Shown: positions 13,572-23,450 of the stretch, in pieces
How positions within the stretch are numbered: position 1 is the first letter of the stretch
Layout: each line of letters begins with the position of its first letter
Source of the DNA: Gossypium raimondii
Taxonomy: Eukaryota > Streptophyta > Magnoliopsida > Malvales > Malvaceae
NCBI RefSeq assembly: GCF_025698545.1
Contig: NC_068575.1
Span: 61,947,980-62,011,979, forward strand
DNA length: 64,000 nt
Direction of reading: 5' to 3'
Program-made: the position numbers and the translations under genes
The notes under the pieces: model-generated
Told to the model about the DNA's origin: nothing
Database searches by the model: none
What the model saw: the letters and a program-made list of their open reading frames with translations, nothing else

Positions 13572-14179
13572 AAGTAAATTACATTATTAGTCACCCAACT
13601 ATTTAATTTTGTGTTAATTTTACCAATTAACTAATAGTGGTAACTTTTAAAATTGGCATAATAGCAAATTTAACCTTCAACATTTATAAATTATCTTAAT
13701 TTAGTTTTGATCCAAAAAATCTAACCCTGTAATTTGATTTTTTTTTCAATTTTTTTCTTTATAACCCTTTCACTTAGAAAGCTAAAAATAAATTTATCAC
13801 TAAATTTCATTGAAAATATACAAAAAAATGGAAACACAAAAAATCTAAGATAATAACTTTCATTTTTCTCATTATTTTAAAATTAACCTTAAAGTCATAA
13901 AGAAAAAAATTGTAAAAAATTAAATTGAACAATGTGCAAACATTGATGGTTAGTTTTTAGAATCAAGAGTAAATTGACATAGTTTATAAATGTTGAGGTT
14001 AAAATTACTATTGTGTCAATTTTACTGATGACAAATAAAAAACCAAGTTGAATAGTTAGGTGATTATTTTATAACTTTTTATAGTTGGATGGCCAAAAAA
14101 ATTACTAATAATTGAGCGATCATTTTATAACTTTTCATAATTAGAATAATAGTTAGGTTACTAACAGTGATATTTACCC
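13572..14179. mobile_element. Mutator-like MITE
   Basis: A 608-bp inverted-repeat element. The left arm reads AAGTAAATTACATTATTAGT and the right end reads inversely GGGTAAATATCACTGTTAGT; both continue into CCAACTA / CCTAACTA. Flanks AATATCTAA (13563-13571) and AATATTTAT (14180-14188) match at 7 of 9 bases, fitting an aged 9-bp target duplication. A partial relative lies near 49690-50000. No ORF. Confidence 0.65.
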
Positions 14180-14492
14180 AATATTTATTTATAGTCGTTA
14201 TCCTACCATTTGTTTCTCCGTTAGAATTTTATATTCATACATAACTTAGCCCCGAAGGGCGATGACCATTGACCCTAAACCCTACCTTTTTGTATTATTT
14301 AACCATCCCCACACCCACCATGATTCTTCATCTCTCAGCATAGCTTAACTGTGAAACCCATCATCACAAATCTTCTTCATGTATATTTCTCTTTTTTCAA
14401 TGCTCTTTTATTTATCTCTATCTTTCTATTTCACTTAAAAAAATTTATATTTATTCTGCTTTCTTATATAGCTTTAGCTTCAGTGGACATTA

Positions 14493-14894
14493 ATGGAGTA
14501 CAGTGGTAATCCCTTGTACAGATGCAGAAACTGCAAAAATCCACTTGCTCTTATCGACGATCTTCTTTCTAAAAACTTCATAGTAATCAATCTACTTATA
14601 CGACTTATTTTTTTAAAATAATAATTTTAAGTTTGATTTTGATTTGGTCTTTTTTTTTTTTTATGACAGGCGAAATCAGGGAAAGCATATATGTTCGAAC
14701 ATGCAATGAACATCGTGTTGGGTCCCAAATACGACAAGCAGTTGATAACTGGTCGGTTCAGCATTGCTGATGTATTCTGCAGTAAGTGTGGTGAAGAACT
14801 GGGTTGGAAATATGTTCAGTCTTATGATTTGAAGAACAGGTACAAGGAAGGCAAGTTTATTCTCGAAGAACTTAAGATGTTCCAAGAATATTAA
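14493..14894 (+). CDS. Yippee-like zinc-binding protein 1
   Basis: Small Yippee family protein of 104 residues from two exons, 14493-14582 and 14670-14894, with a phase-0 intron of 87 bases. The zinc-binding pattern is complete: C11-x2-C14 and C67-x2-C70, exactly 52 residues between the pairs, as in the family. Downstream family blocks are LGWKYVQSYDL and [10 protein letters not shown]. The molecular function of plant Yippee proteins is poorly known; a Yippee/Mis18 beta-fold with one zinc is expected. It diverges from the family, and from its neighbour, where GR-x-GRA is replaced by AKSGKA and [10 protein letters not shown] by GRFSIADVFC. It lies 2.6 kb upstream of a second Yippee gene in the same direction, and the two genes have the same intron position, so they are tandem duplicates. 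Confidence 0.92.
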
Positions 14895-15265
14895 TTAATA
14901 AATAATAAAATATATAGTTTGAATAATGTTATAGGTATATAGTTGGATAAATTAATAAACTATATAATAATGAAGTTTGTATGATTTCAGATTTTAATTT
15001 ATATATACAAATCTATGTTTTAATTGAAAGATTGTATTAATCTCTAGTGTTTAATTTTCCAGTTTCATTGATTTTGTAGCTAATTTTTAAGTGGTTGAAT
15101 TTGGCCAATTTTTCTTGTGTGATTTAGACCACTCCTGAGTCCTGACCCACCATTATCTTTAATTTCCAAATTCGGATATTATTTTTTAGTTTGTGTTGAA
15201 TTTTCATTGGATCATTAAGCATGGAAGTCAAATATCTATTGGATAAAATCATTAATTAAAAAAAA
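14895..15265. other. 3' flank of Yippee-like gene 1
   Basis: AT-rich sequence containing the 3' UTR of the upstream gene; nothing else is visible. Confidence 0.5.
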
Positions 15266-15599
15266 AGGTAAACTATAAAAATAGTAATTTTTATTTGTTT
15301 CAGATTACATTTTAGTCACTTATGTTTGAAATGTTACGTTTTAGTCACTTACGTTATCGTTTTGTTACGAAGTGGTCACTCTATCATTAAGCTCCTTTAC
15401 CTCCCTAACGACAGTCCTACGTGTCAGTTCAAATGAGTTTTAAATGCCAACTTAGATATCCTATATGGCAGACCAGATTAAATTTATTTAATTAAAAACC
15501 TATTTTCATCCTAACGTAACCACTTCATAACAAAACGATAACAAAAGTGACTAAAATGTAATCTGAGACAAGCAAAAAGATTATTTTTATAGTTTACTC
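15266..15599. mobile_element. Mutator-like MITE, GGTAAACTATAAAAATAG family, copy 1
   Basis: A 334-bp inverted-repeat element. The ends read GGTAAACTATAAAAATAG and, inversely, AGTAAACTATAAAAATAA. Interior blocks TTAGTCACTTA, GTTACGAAGTGGTCAC and GCCAACTTAGAT are shared with the 421-bp copy at 48714-49134. Flanks TAAAAAAAA and TAAAAAACT match at 7 of 9 bases, but low complexity makes them weak evidence. Confidence 0.75.
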
Positions 15600-16364
15600 T
15601 AAAAAACTTAAATCCAATAAAATATCGAAATCAAATTTAAGTATCAAAATTTGACAAAAAAACATAAATATCAAATTGAATATTAAAATTAAATTCAAAT
15701 ATAAATTAATAACTCAATTATAAAATTTCGAAAACACATTTATTTTACAAATAATATTAGCACGAGGGTGTTTATGTTTTTTTACATAAATCTAAAAATA
15801 TATTCATAATCTTATTTAAATATATATTTTAATTAAAATCTCATGTAATTATTTTTATAAAAATACATTTTTGGATTGTTGCTATTGTCACGTTTATTAT
15901 AATTAGACCATATGTTATTCGTATTTGTAACGATGACATACATCATTATCCATAAAATAATTAAAAAAGACAAACTATAAAAAAAAGTAAATACAAAAAA
16001 AAAAAAAAAAACCATACAAGTATAGCCTTGGAGATTGACTTAAAAGGCAGAAAGATTTCAGGGAAATGTAAATTTCCCCGAAACAAACAGGCTTTAACTT
16101 CACGCGCCTCTTTCGCGTTTCAATTTCACGAATATCGTTTAAGGTTGAAGGAACAAAAAGTGGAAGACTGTACTTGTATTTTTTTTATAAATTTAAATTT
16201 TAGTTTTTATATTTTTACCTTAAGATATTCTCTATTTTTATATTTCAGATTTTAAAATTCAACTTGAATTATATATATATTTAAAATTATTAATGTGATA
16301 TTTTAAAATAAAAAATACTCATTTGATAATAAAATAATTAAAAAATTATATCCATTTGTTTAAA
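15600..16364. other. AT-rich intergenic DNA
   Basis: No gene is recognised. A poly-A run lies near 15997-16012, and a short plus-strand frame from about 16028 has no recognisable similarity. Confidence 0.5.
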
Positions 16365-16702
16365 GTTAAAATATGCCTATAGTCCTTATACTTTTCAGAA
16401 ATTAGAAATTTAATCTCATATTTGTATTTTTAGGAATTTAGTGTATGTACTTTTAGATTTTCCAACTATTAATATTGCTAAATTTTTTGTTAAATTAAAG
16501 TTGAATATTTTTTAATTACAAGGCTACCGAATAGTTATTTTTATTTTAAAATGTCAGAACAACTAAATTAACAAAAAGTTAAACGTGTTAATAATTGAAC
16601 CTAAATTTTAAAATCTAAAAATAAAGAAAATAAATTTCTAAAAGTATAAAGACTAAGTTTTTAATTTTTAAAAATATAAGAACTATAGACATATTTTAAA
16701 TC
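16365..16702. mobile_element. Mutator-like MITE relative
   Basis: Inverted-repeat element of about 338 bp. The left arm GTTAAAATATGCCTATAG matches the inverse of the right end, TTTAAAATATGTCTATAG. The style and interior resemble the elements at 3029-3627. No clear target duplication was found, so the ends are approximate. Confidence 0.55.
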
Positions 16703-17521
16703 ATTAAAAATAATCTTTAACAATAAAAATATATCAACTAAATTTTAAATTTACTAAGAGTGATTTATTACATATTTTAAGCAAAGCGTGAACCACTTCA
16801 AACAACGCTATTGACAATGAATTCCCCATTAGCTAGTTCGATGCGTACGTCACGCTCCACATCAGGCGCGTGTTTAACCTACTATCGCCACCACTTTTGT
16901 CCCTCATTTTCTTCAACAATAAACTACAGTAAAGAACTCTAAAAAATTTAAAAAATTGCAGAAAAACAAGAAAATCTCTCAAAATCCTCTCTTTTTTAAA
17001 GACCTTTCTTCTCTTTCATTAAATGAAAAACCCTCACTCTCAAAGATCAGGTTAGTGATGTTAAAAGAAAAAAAATATTTATTTATTATCCAAATATAAA
17101 TGTAATTTAATAATTTGTTTTTAATCCCTCCCTCAAATGATTCTCATGTTGTTCTTTGTCAATTAGCCACTGAAAATTATTTTTTCCATTTATTATTAAC
17201 CATCCTGTCTTTATCACACCCATTTGTTTAATCAAAATTTACGGAATCTTTGTAAATCCACTTTGGTTTAATCTTGCACGCAATTACTAAACAAATTTTA
17301 TTTCTTTTCTCAAATCTATTATTATTGCAGTGTTGTAGGTGAAGAGTTTTCCTTTTTCTTTTTTTCTTTTGGCTCTTTTATCGGTTCACGTTTTCATGAA
17401 ATTGACTGCATCTATAAACTGGGTTTTTCTTTTCCTTTTTTGGGTTTAAATTGGCTTAGTTTCTTTATTTTTTTTAATTTTAATTTTGGGTTTTTTGAAG
17501 CCTGGAAGTTGTTGATCATCA

Positions 17522-19484
17522 ATGGCTGAATCCTTGGGTCCACGATTGTATAGCTGCTCTAATTGTCGAAATCGTGTTTCTCTCCACGATGATATAATTT
17601 CCAAGTGTTTTCAGGTATAGAACTCAAAAAAGAAAAAAGAAGCAGCTAAATCTGTGTTTAATTCTGTTAGATTTTTCTGCATGTGATCCATTTAGATTAT
17701 AAAGAAATAAATTTTCTGCATATGATGTTCAAAACTATATATATAAATCATTCATCAAATTCCAAAGCTTTGAAGTACTTGCCATCTAAGAGATAAGTGC
17801 CAATAGCTAAACGAACAGCCCACACATCTTTGGGTTTTCTGGAAACAATTCTGCAATCACACACAACAAAACAAAACTCAGACACAGGGACTAAATTGTA
17901 ATGATTTGTTTAAAAAACAGGTTTTAAATATGTTTTTAGAGTTAAGGCTTAAACCTTCCAACATCACCGGGCTTGACGAGGCCGGAGTTAGCTCTGAGAC
18001 ATGGAACCGATGCTGCTGTCTTTATCATCTTTGGTGCTTCAACCACAATTATGGGAGACCCGATTTCTAGCCTCGAGCTTTTGTTTGAGTTAGCCGAGGG
18101 CGATTCACACCTTATTCGACTGGTTGAGTTGCCAGGTTGTAAGAAATGGTTGTTGTGAGAGCATGGAAATATTGAAGTATAAGAAAGTGAGTGTGCCATG
18201 AATGAGAATTGAGATACGAGACAGGATAATGTTTTTGTGGCTCTAGGGAGAAAGGGCTATGTGTTTTTCATACATAACTTTTATAGCCATTTTGCCCCCT
18301 AGTTGCTAAGATAATACGAGCCACAAAAACATTATCCGTCTCGTATCTCACAGGACAACCATTTCTTACAATCCAGCAGCTTGGCCGGTTGAATTCGAAA
18401 TCTATCCTTGTTGCTCATAAGGTGTGAATTGCCCTCTGTTGACTCAAACAGAAGCTCAAGGCTTGAAATCTGGTCTCCCATAGTCGTATAAGGACTGCAG
18501 CATTGGTTCCATGGCTCAGAGTTAACTCAGGCCTTGTCAAGCTTAGTGATGTTGGAAGGTTTAAGCCTTTGGAAACCTGTTTTTTAACAGATAATTGCAA
18601 CTCAGTCCCTGTGTTCTAGTTTTGTTTCATGTGTGTTGTAGAATTTTCAAGAAAGCCTAAAGATGTGTGGGTTGTTCATGTATATGTTGTGAAATGTAGA
18701 GTACTTTAAGGAAAATGAAGAGTCTGAGTAGCATAGCTCGTGTATATGTTGTGAATAGAATTAGGAGAAGTTGTCTCAAGTCTGTATGTGCTGAATATGG
18801 ATAAAATCGGTGAGATTGAGAAACACTTAAACGTGATGATCAAGTGGTCGTGCTTTGTTATAATGTGTTTATATTATAATACTCGAATTTGGGTTTGTGT
18901 TTGGATGATTTTTGGAGGATAGTGTCATTGTTCCCGTCAAACATGGGTACTTTAAGGGAAATGAGGAGTCTGAGTAGCATAGCTCGTGTATATGTTGTGA
19001 AATGTGAATAGAATTTGGAGAAATTGTCTCGAGTCCGAATATGTGTTGAATTAGGAGAAACATTTTGTTATCATGTGACATGGTACCTTGAGGAAAATGA
19101 AGAGTCCGAGTAGCATAGCTTGTGTATATGTTGTGAAATGTGAATATGAATTGAATCAAAACATTGCAGAAATTTAAATTAGTCTCGTGTTTGATCAATA
19201 AAATGATCTCAAGGAACCTTTCCAACGTTCTTTTTTCCATAATTTTGTTCTTACAGGGAAGAAATGGCCGTGCATTTTTGTTCTCCCACGCGATGAACAT
19301 TACATTAGGACCAAAAGAAGACAGGCATCTCTTATCCGGTCTCCATACCGTGGCTGATATTTACTGTGCTGACTGCCACCAGGTTTTAGGCTGGAAATAC
19401 GAGCGAGCTTACGAGGTGTCGCAGAAGTACAAGGAAGGGAAATTTATACTCGAGAAGGCGAAGATTGTTAAGGAGGATTGGTAA
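17522..19484 (+). CDS. Yippee-like zinc-binding protein 2, host of a nested gene
   Basis: Yippee family protein of 106 residues from two exons, 17522-17614 and 19257-19484. The zinc pattern is C12-x2-C15 and C68-x2-C71, again with 52 residues between the pairs. The family blocks [37 protein letters not shown] and KFILEKA are all present, so this copy is the closer match to the consensus. The phase-0 intron is at the same place as in the neighbouring copy but is 1642 bases long instead of 87. It contains an opposite-strand CRR42-like gene, a decayed inverted copy of that gene and a set of about 75-bp repeats. Probably a tandem duplicate of the gene at 14.5 kb; Arabidopsis has a neighbouring Yippee pair (At4g27740/At4g27745), recalled and not checked. 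Confidence 0.93.
17748..18199 (-). CDS. CRR42-like chloroplast protein (DUF3148), nested in the Yippee intron
   Basis: Small chloroplast protein of the CHLORORESPIRATORY REDUCTION 42 type, a factor needed for accumulation of the chloroplast NDH complex. Two exons, 18199-17955 and 17850-17748, join in frame (GGAAG/ATT) to an intact 115-residue protein. Residues 1-35 are Ser/Asn-rich and look like a transit peptide. From about residue 45 the DUF3148 core follows: [54 protein letters not shown] and GKYFKAL. The 104-base intron has GT-AG ends. The whole gene lies inside the intron of the Yippee gene on the opposite strand. A degenerate inverted copy stands head to head with it, and part of the shared promoter region forms an inverted repeat. 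The family name comes from recalled similarity to cyanobacterial and plant DUF3148 proteins. Confidence 0.82.
18318..18682 (+). pseudogene. Inverted degenerate copy of the CRR42-like gene
   Basis: The sequence matches the minus strand of the intact CRR42-like gene from its promoter (TACGAGACAGGATAATG versus the inverse of CATTATCCGTCTCGTA) through exon 1, the intron and the start of exon 2. The segment holding the start codon is deleted: homology jumps from TCTCA to GGACAACCATTTCTTAC. There is also a deletion of about 15 bases after the GGTCTCCCATAGTCGT region and a frame change in the exon 2 remnant, whose homology stops at about 18680. It therefore cannot encode the protein. A spacer of about 72 bases separates the two arms. 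Confidence 0.8.
18700..19150 (+). repeat. Three direct repeats in the Yippee intron
   Basis: A unit of about 70-80 bp occurs three times in the same orientation, beginning near 18702, 18948 and 19082. Shared cores are GAGTAGCATAGCT, GTGTATATGTTGTGAA and TTAAGGGAAATGAGGAGTC (with variants). The first unit adjoins the point where the CRR42-like pseudogene loses homology; that junction also carries TGTATATGTTGTGAAATG. Function unknown. Confidence 0.8.
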
Positions 19485-20282
19485 CAAGCAAGCCTCATCG
19501 TTTTTTTAAGGTTTTCTTATTCCATTTATTCCCCGTGTTTGATGTAATTGTTATCGGTGCCCGATGTTCGTCTTGTACAGAAAAAGACGTCGCCCTCATT
19601 TCGGAAAAAAATTGTCATTGTTTCGAACCTTGCATTCTTAACGATGATGCACGACGGATTGGCAATTCTCTGTGTTAATAAATTATGGTATTCTTAACCA
19701 TCGTTCATGACATTGTTCTATTGTGTAGTATATGGATTCAGCATTGTGTAAAAATACCTGTGATTGAAATGCTATTTACACCAAAAAAAAGCCTTTAGTT
19801 TCGGTCGGAAAAATAATTGGTTTCTCAATGAAAAGATTGGTAGAGATGTGTATTCGGAGTAAATTAGTATTTATATATTAGATTAAAGAGTAATCTGGTT
19901 CTTTTATTAAAAATTAGTCCATATATATGTTAGCATGAGCTACAAGTATAACTCTCTAGTTATTTATTTAGCCACTCTAATTTTTAACAGAAATAAGTTT
20001 GTTCTTTGATCTAACGTATAATAATTAATTTACTATTTTTTTAATGAAAGGGATACTTTTATCAATATTTTGCCAAGGACTTCCCTATCCATTCAAAACA
20101 ACATCTCAAAAGCTTCCCCATTTGTAAGTTAAAATTAAAACCATTCTTGTGAGGAAATCCCAAATACCAGCGCGCTAAAAAACAAGTTTTCCTTTAAAGA
20201 AAACAGGTACATTATATTAACAGTCATAAAAAGTTAAAAAATAGTCACTTACAAATAAAAAGAATGTCCAAAACTTGAAACA
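19485..20282. other. Intergenic DNA between Yippee gene 2 and the tRNA
   Basis: 3' UTR of the Yippee gene, then AT-rich DNA. A region near 19850-20060 carries degenerate fragments of the CTCTTTGATCTAACGTA type also seen in MITEs elsewhere in the window. No gene is visible. Confidence 0.5.
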
Positions 20283-20355
20283 CACACCCAGTGGGACTCG
20301 AACCCACAATCGCTTGATTAGAAGTCAAGCGCCTTATCCATTAGGCCATGGGTGC
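20283..20355 (-). tRNA. tRNA-Arg (anticodon UCU)
   Basis: A 73-base cloverleaf on the minus strand. The acceptor strands are GCACCCA and TGGGTGT (one G-U pair) with discriminator G. The D arm includes GGCCTAATGGATAAGGC. The anticodon arm is CTTGA-CTTCTAA-TCAAG with anticodon TCT. The T arm is GTGGG-TTCGAGT-CCCAC. There is no intron and no encoded CCA, as expected for a nuclear gene. A- and B-box internal promoter sequences are present. Confidence 0.96.
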
Positions 20356-21609
20356 TCGTTAAACATTATATTACAAATAAAGCTTAAATATAAAAAATTC
20401 ATTCAACAAAAGTTTTTTAATACGCACTTGGTGAATTGTTAATATTATGTTTTCAAATTGATAAAAACAATTGAGCAAATTGAGAAAATTCTTTATGGAT
20501 GTTTTCAAATCGATAAAAACACCTCTTCTATCGTAATTTTAAAATTGAGCAAATTGGTCCTTCAAAAATAATCGAATTAATTTAATTTATTTTAATTTTA
20601 AAAGTGAGCAACTAAAACAATTAATCATGGTGTTAATATCTTTCGCCTATTTGTACATATTGTTGATTGGTATAACAATGAATTTAACCCTACATAAATT
20701 GTCAACTTATTATTGAATCTAAAAATTCACTAAATTTAACCTCAACATTTATACATTTTCACAAATGTTGTAAGCTAAAATTTTAATTCAGGACCACATT
20801 AATAAAATGTTTGAACTTTGAGAACTAAATTTGTTATTATACTGATTAACATGAAGTACAATTGATGAAAGAGATTATCATAGTGATTGATTATCCTTAA
20901 TCGTTAATTTTTGAATTTAACATGGATTAAATTACTCTAAATTCTTTGTGAGAGCATTTCAACTATGGTGTTGAATTTTTGTTTTATAATTTCAATCGCA
21001 ATTGATCGGGAACAGTCAATCACGAGTCGACGGAAATGCGTTAACGGCGGTGGAATTAGGCGCCGGTAACGGAGCCGATCAAATCAAAAGAAAACGAAAG
21101 AAAAACGAAAACGAGTGAACAACTCTTAATTCTGATTACTAAAAATAAAACGAGCACACTTATTATTGAAACCCACGTTACATTCACAACATTAAATCCC
21201 CCAGAATTACAATCCCTTTTCGAAATGAACCATTAGATCTTCAAATTAAAATTTTCACAAATCTCATCTACTTTTAAAACATTCCACACATTCTGATTCA
21301 CCACCGATGAACTATTTCAAAGAAATAACTTGTAAATTTCATAGACACCCAAGAGAAAAGAAAAACCCAGAAACAGTAATAACAAGGTGGCCGCCGGTCA
21401 CCCCAGATCAGGGACGAAGACAAAAGAGACAGGCAGTAGCTTTGGCCCCAAAAAGAGTACATTTATTGTTTAGTCCCTTAAATTTTTATAAGATTACATG
21501 TTAGTATAATGGTCAAATAATACTTTAACCCAAGAGATTATGATTCGTCTCTAACCGAAGCGAGATTTAGACGGGGAGATTAACGACGTCGTTTGGAGGA
21601 CGATTGTTA
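20356..21609. other. Intergenic DNA with a GC-richer patch
   Basis: AT-rich to about 20990, with pieces resembling the MITE at 13572-14179. From about 20990 to 21610 the base composition is more balanced (for example GGCGGTGGAATTAGGCGCCG near 21050), as in plant 5' or 3' UTRs. No frame is recognised as a known protein. Confidence 0.45.
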
Positions 21610-21837
21610 ATGTCAAGCCTAGAGGAAACAGAAGAAGAGGAGATCGAGGAACAACCGGTGAACATGAGAGGTCGGTCATGTGCCTGGGAATCTTTGACGT
21701 CGTCGGAAGTGGAAAGGTTTATGCAAGAACAACGTTGGAGCGACGAGAAAAAAGCTTGGGCTACGCTGGTTCCAAACCAAGACAAACAATTCCCTTTATT
21801 ATCTTCCATTATTATTATTCCAGTATTTTTTATGTAA
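21610..21837 (+). CDS. Hypothetical small acidic protein
   Basis: An ORF of 75 codons starting at ATG 21610. It begins with an acidic stretch (EETEEEEIEE, residues 4-13), has a mixed centre with CAWESLTSSEVERFM and ends in a hydrophobic tail (IIIIPVFFM) that may read into the 3' flank. It is not recognised as a known family. It lies in a locally GC-richer patch (about 21540-21780), unlike the surrounding DNA, which supports coding. It may be one exon of a larger or decayed gene. Confidence is low. Confidence 0.35.
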   Translation: MSSLEETEEEEIEEQPVNMRGRSCAWESLTSSEVERFMQEQRWSDEKKAWATLVPNQDKQFPLLSSIIIIPVFFM

Positions 21838-22063
21838 TATGGAAATTGAAATGTGTAGCGAAATTCAGAGAGCTAAGCTTGAAGACGAAGCGATGATGGG
21901 TGAAAGGCTCGTAGATAAAAATAAAAGCTGATGAATTTGTTTTTACAGTACTTCTTTTTGTCTTTTTAAAATGATTTCTGTAACTACGACACGGAAAATG
22001 TTAAAACTAATTTGGGTTGGGACTGTTACGATAATGTCCCAAGCATAAATATAATACAATTAT

Positions 22064-22624
22064 GGCTTATATCAAAAATATGTACTCAATTTATGCAACT
22101 TTTTTCATTTAGGTACTTAATTTTTCTTTAGTTAAAGTAGATACCTAAAGTTTTATATCATTACCATTTTAGACATCCATTGTAAACTCCGGCTTAAGAA
22201 AATTTGAACCAATCAAATTATGACACTTGTCATTTTAATTATATAAAATATTTATTTTAAGCGAATACAATATTTAAAATAATTATTTTAAATCAAATTA
22301 TGGCATGTGATATTTTTAAATAAGGAAAATTATTAGATGCGTTACGGATGGAGTTTTTAAACTCTACAAACAGGGTCAGAGGGTTGATAAGTGTCCTATA
22401 GAATATAGTAAAATATTAAAATATATAAAATTGAATATATTTTATTTAATTAAAATTATTACCTGTCATAATTTGATTGCTTCATATGCTTTTTAATTGG
22501 AGTTAATAGTTTATACATAAAGTGGCAACAGAATAAAACTTTAGGCATTACTTTGACCCAAAAATCTAGAAATACCTAAATGAGAATTTTGCATAGTTTG
22601 ACGTACTTATTTTTCATATAAGCC
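22064..22624. mobile_element. Mutator-like MITE with exact 9-bp target duplication
   Basis: A 561-bp inverted-repeat element. Its ends are GGCTTATATCAAAAATATGT and, inversely, GGCTTATATGAAAAATAAGT, and arm homology extends through TTTAGGTA, more than 50 bp. It is flanked on both sides by TACAATTAT (22055-22063 and 22625-22633), an exact 9-bp duplication typical of Mutator-like elements. No ORF. Confidence 0.9.
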
Positions 22625-22633
22625 TACAATTAT

Positions 22634-23088
22634 AAATACACTTTTGAGGTCAAATTCACACATACCAATTATAAATACATGAATTATTAGTGAGATCATG
22701 AACAATTTGTGTTTAAGCCTTTTAGTCATACTGGTTTTAAGTTTGTTCTTCAAAGGACTCCTTATCTCTTACAAATATTTGTAAAGTGGTTTTCGACTTT
22801 TTTCGAGTGAATTCATTAAAGTATTGTTAGCTTGGAGCAAACTGACCTCTCAACACATCTGGTATTATTATCAATTAGAGTTTTATTTTTTAACTTTGAC
22901 AAAACACTAACACTCAAGGTAGTGAGTTCAACAAAGTGGGAACTCTTCGTTGGAAGATTAAAGAAGTGGATTGAGAGTTTTGTTTGACCACTTACCAAGG
23001 AAATATGGACATTTGTGTTTAGTAGCTTTGAACACATGCCCTATAAGTTATAGGCCATAAGTTCAAACTCTACAAATTACAAATGTGG
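22634..23088. other. Intergenic DNA of unknown origin
   Basis: Moderately AT-rich sequence, repeat-like in texture (for example AAGGTAGTGAGTTCAACAAA near 22916), but with no element or gene that can be named. Confidence 0.4.
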
Positions 23089-23450
23089 TGAAAGCACTAT
23101 GGTGGCCCCTATATTGGGAATCAAATAGCATTTAGTTCTCTCCACTCAAAAAATGAGCAAATTGTTCCCTACACATTAGATCAATGAGTAAATTGTTTCT
23201 TTTTTGTTAAAAATTTCATCCATTTGTATTGTTAAAGACTAACATGGCTAGCGAAAGAACTAGACACCTCACGTGTACCTCGTGCTAATGTACAATGACC
23301 AGTTTTAACTGTATAAATGGATGAAATTTTTAACAGAAAGACCAACTTGCTCTTTGATCTAATGTAAAATAACTACTTACTTATTTTTTGAGTAAATGAG
23401 CAAAATGCAATCCAACTACTAATATAGAGGCCTCCACAGTAATAAATGGC
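23089..23450. mobile_element. MITE of the GGTAAAAGTAYCATGGAGGCC family, copy 1
   Basis: Inverted-repeat element of about 360 bp. The left arm GGTGAAAGCACTATGGTGGCC and the inverse right arm with ACTGTGGAGGCCTCTATA share the interior ATTTAGTTCTCTCCACTC / ATTTTGCTCATTTACTC. A subterminal block resembling CTCTTTGATCTAATGTA lies before the right arm. Related copies occur at 56488-56748 and 58561-58893. The ends are approximate. Confidence 0.7.
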
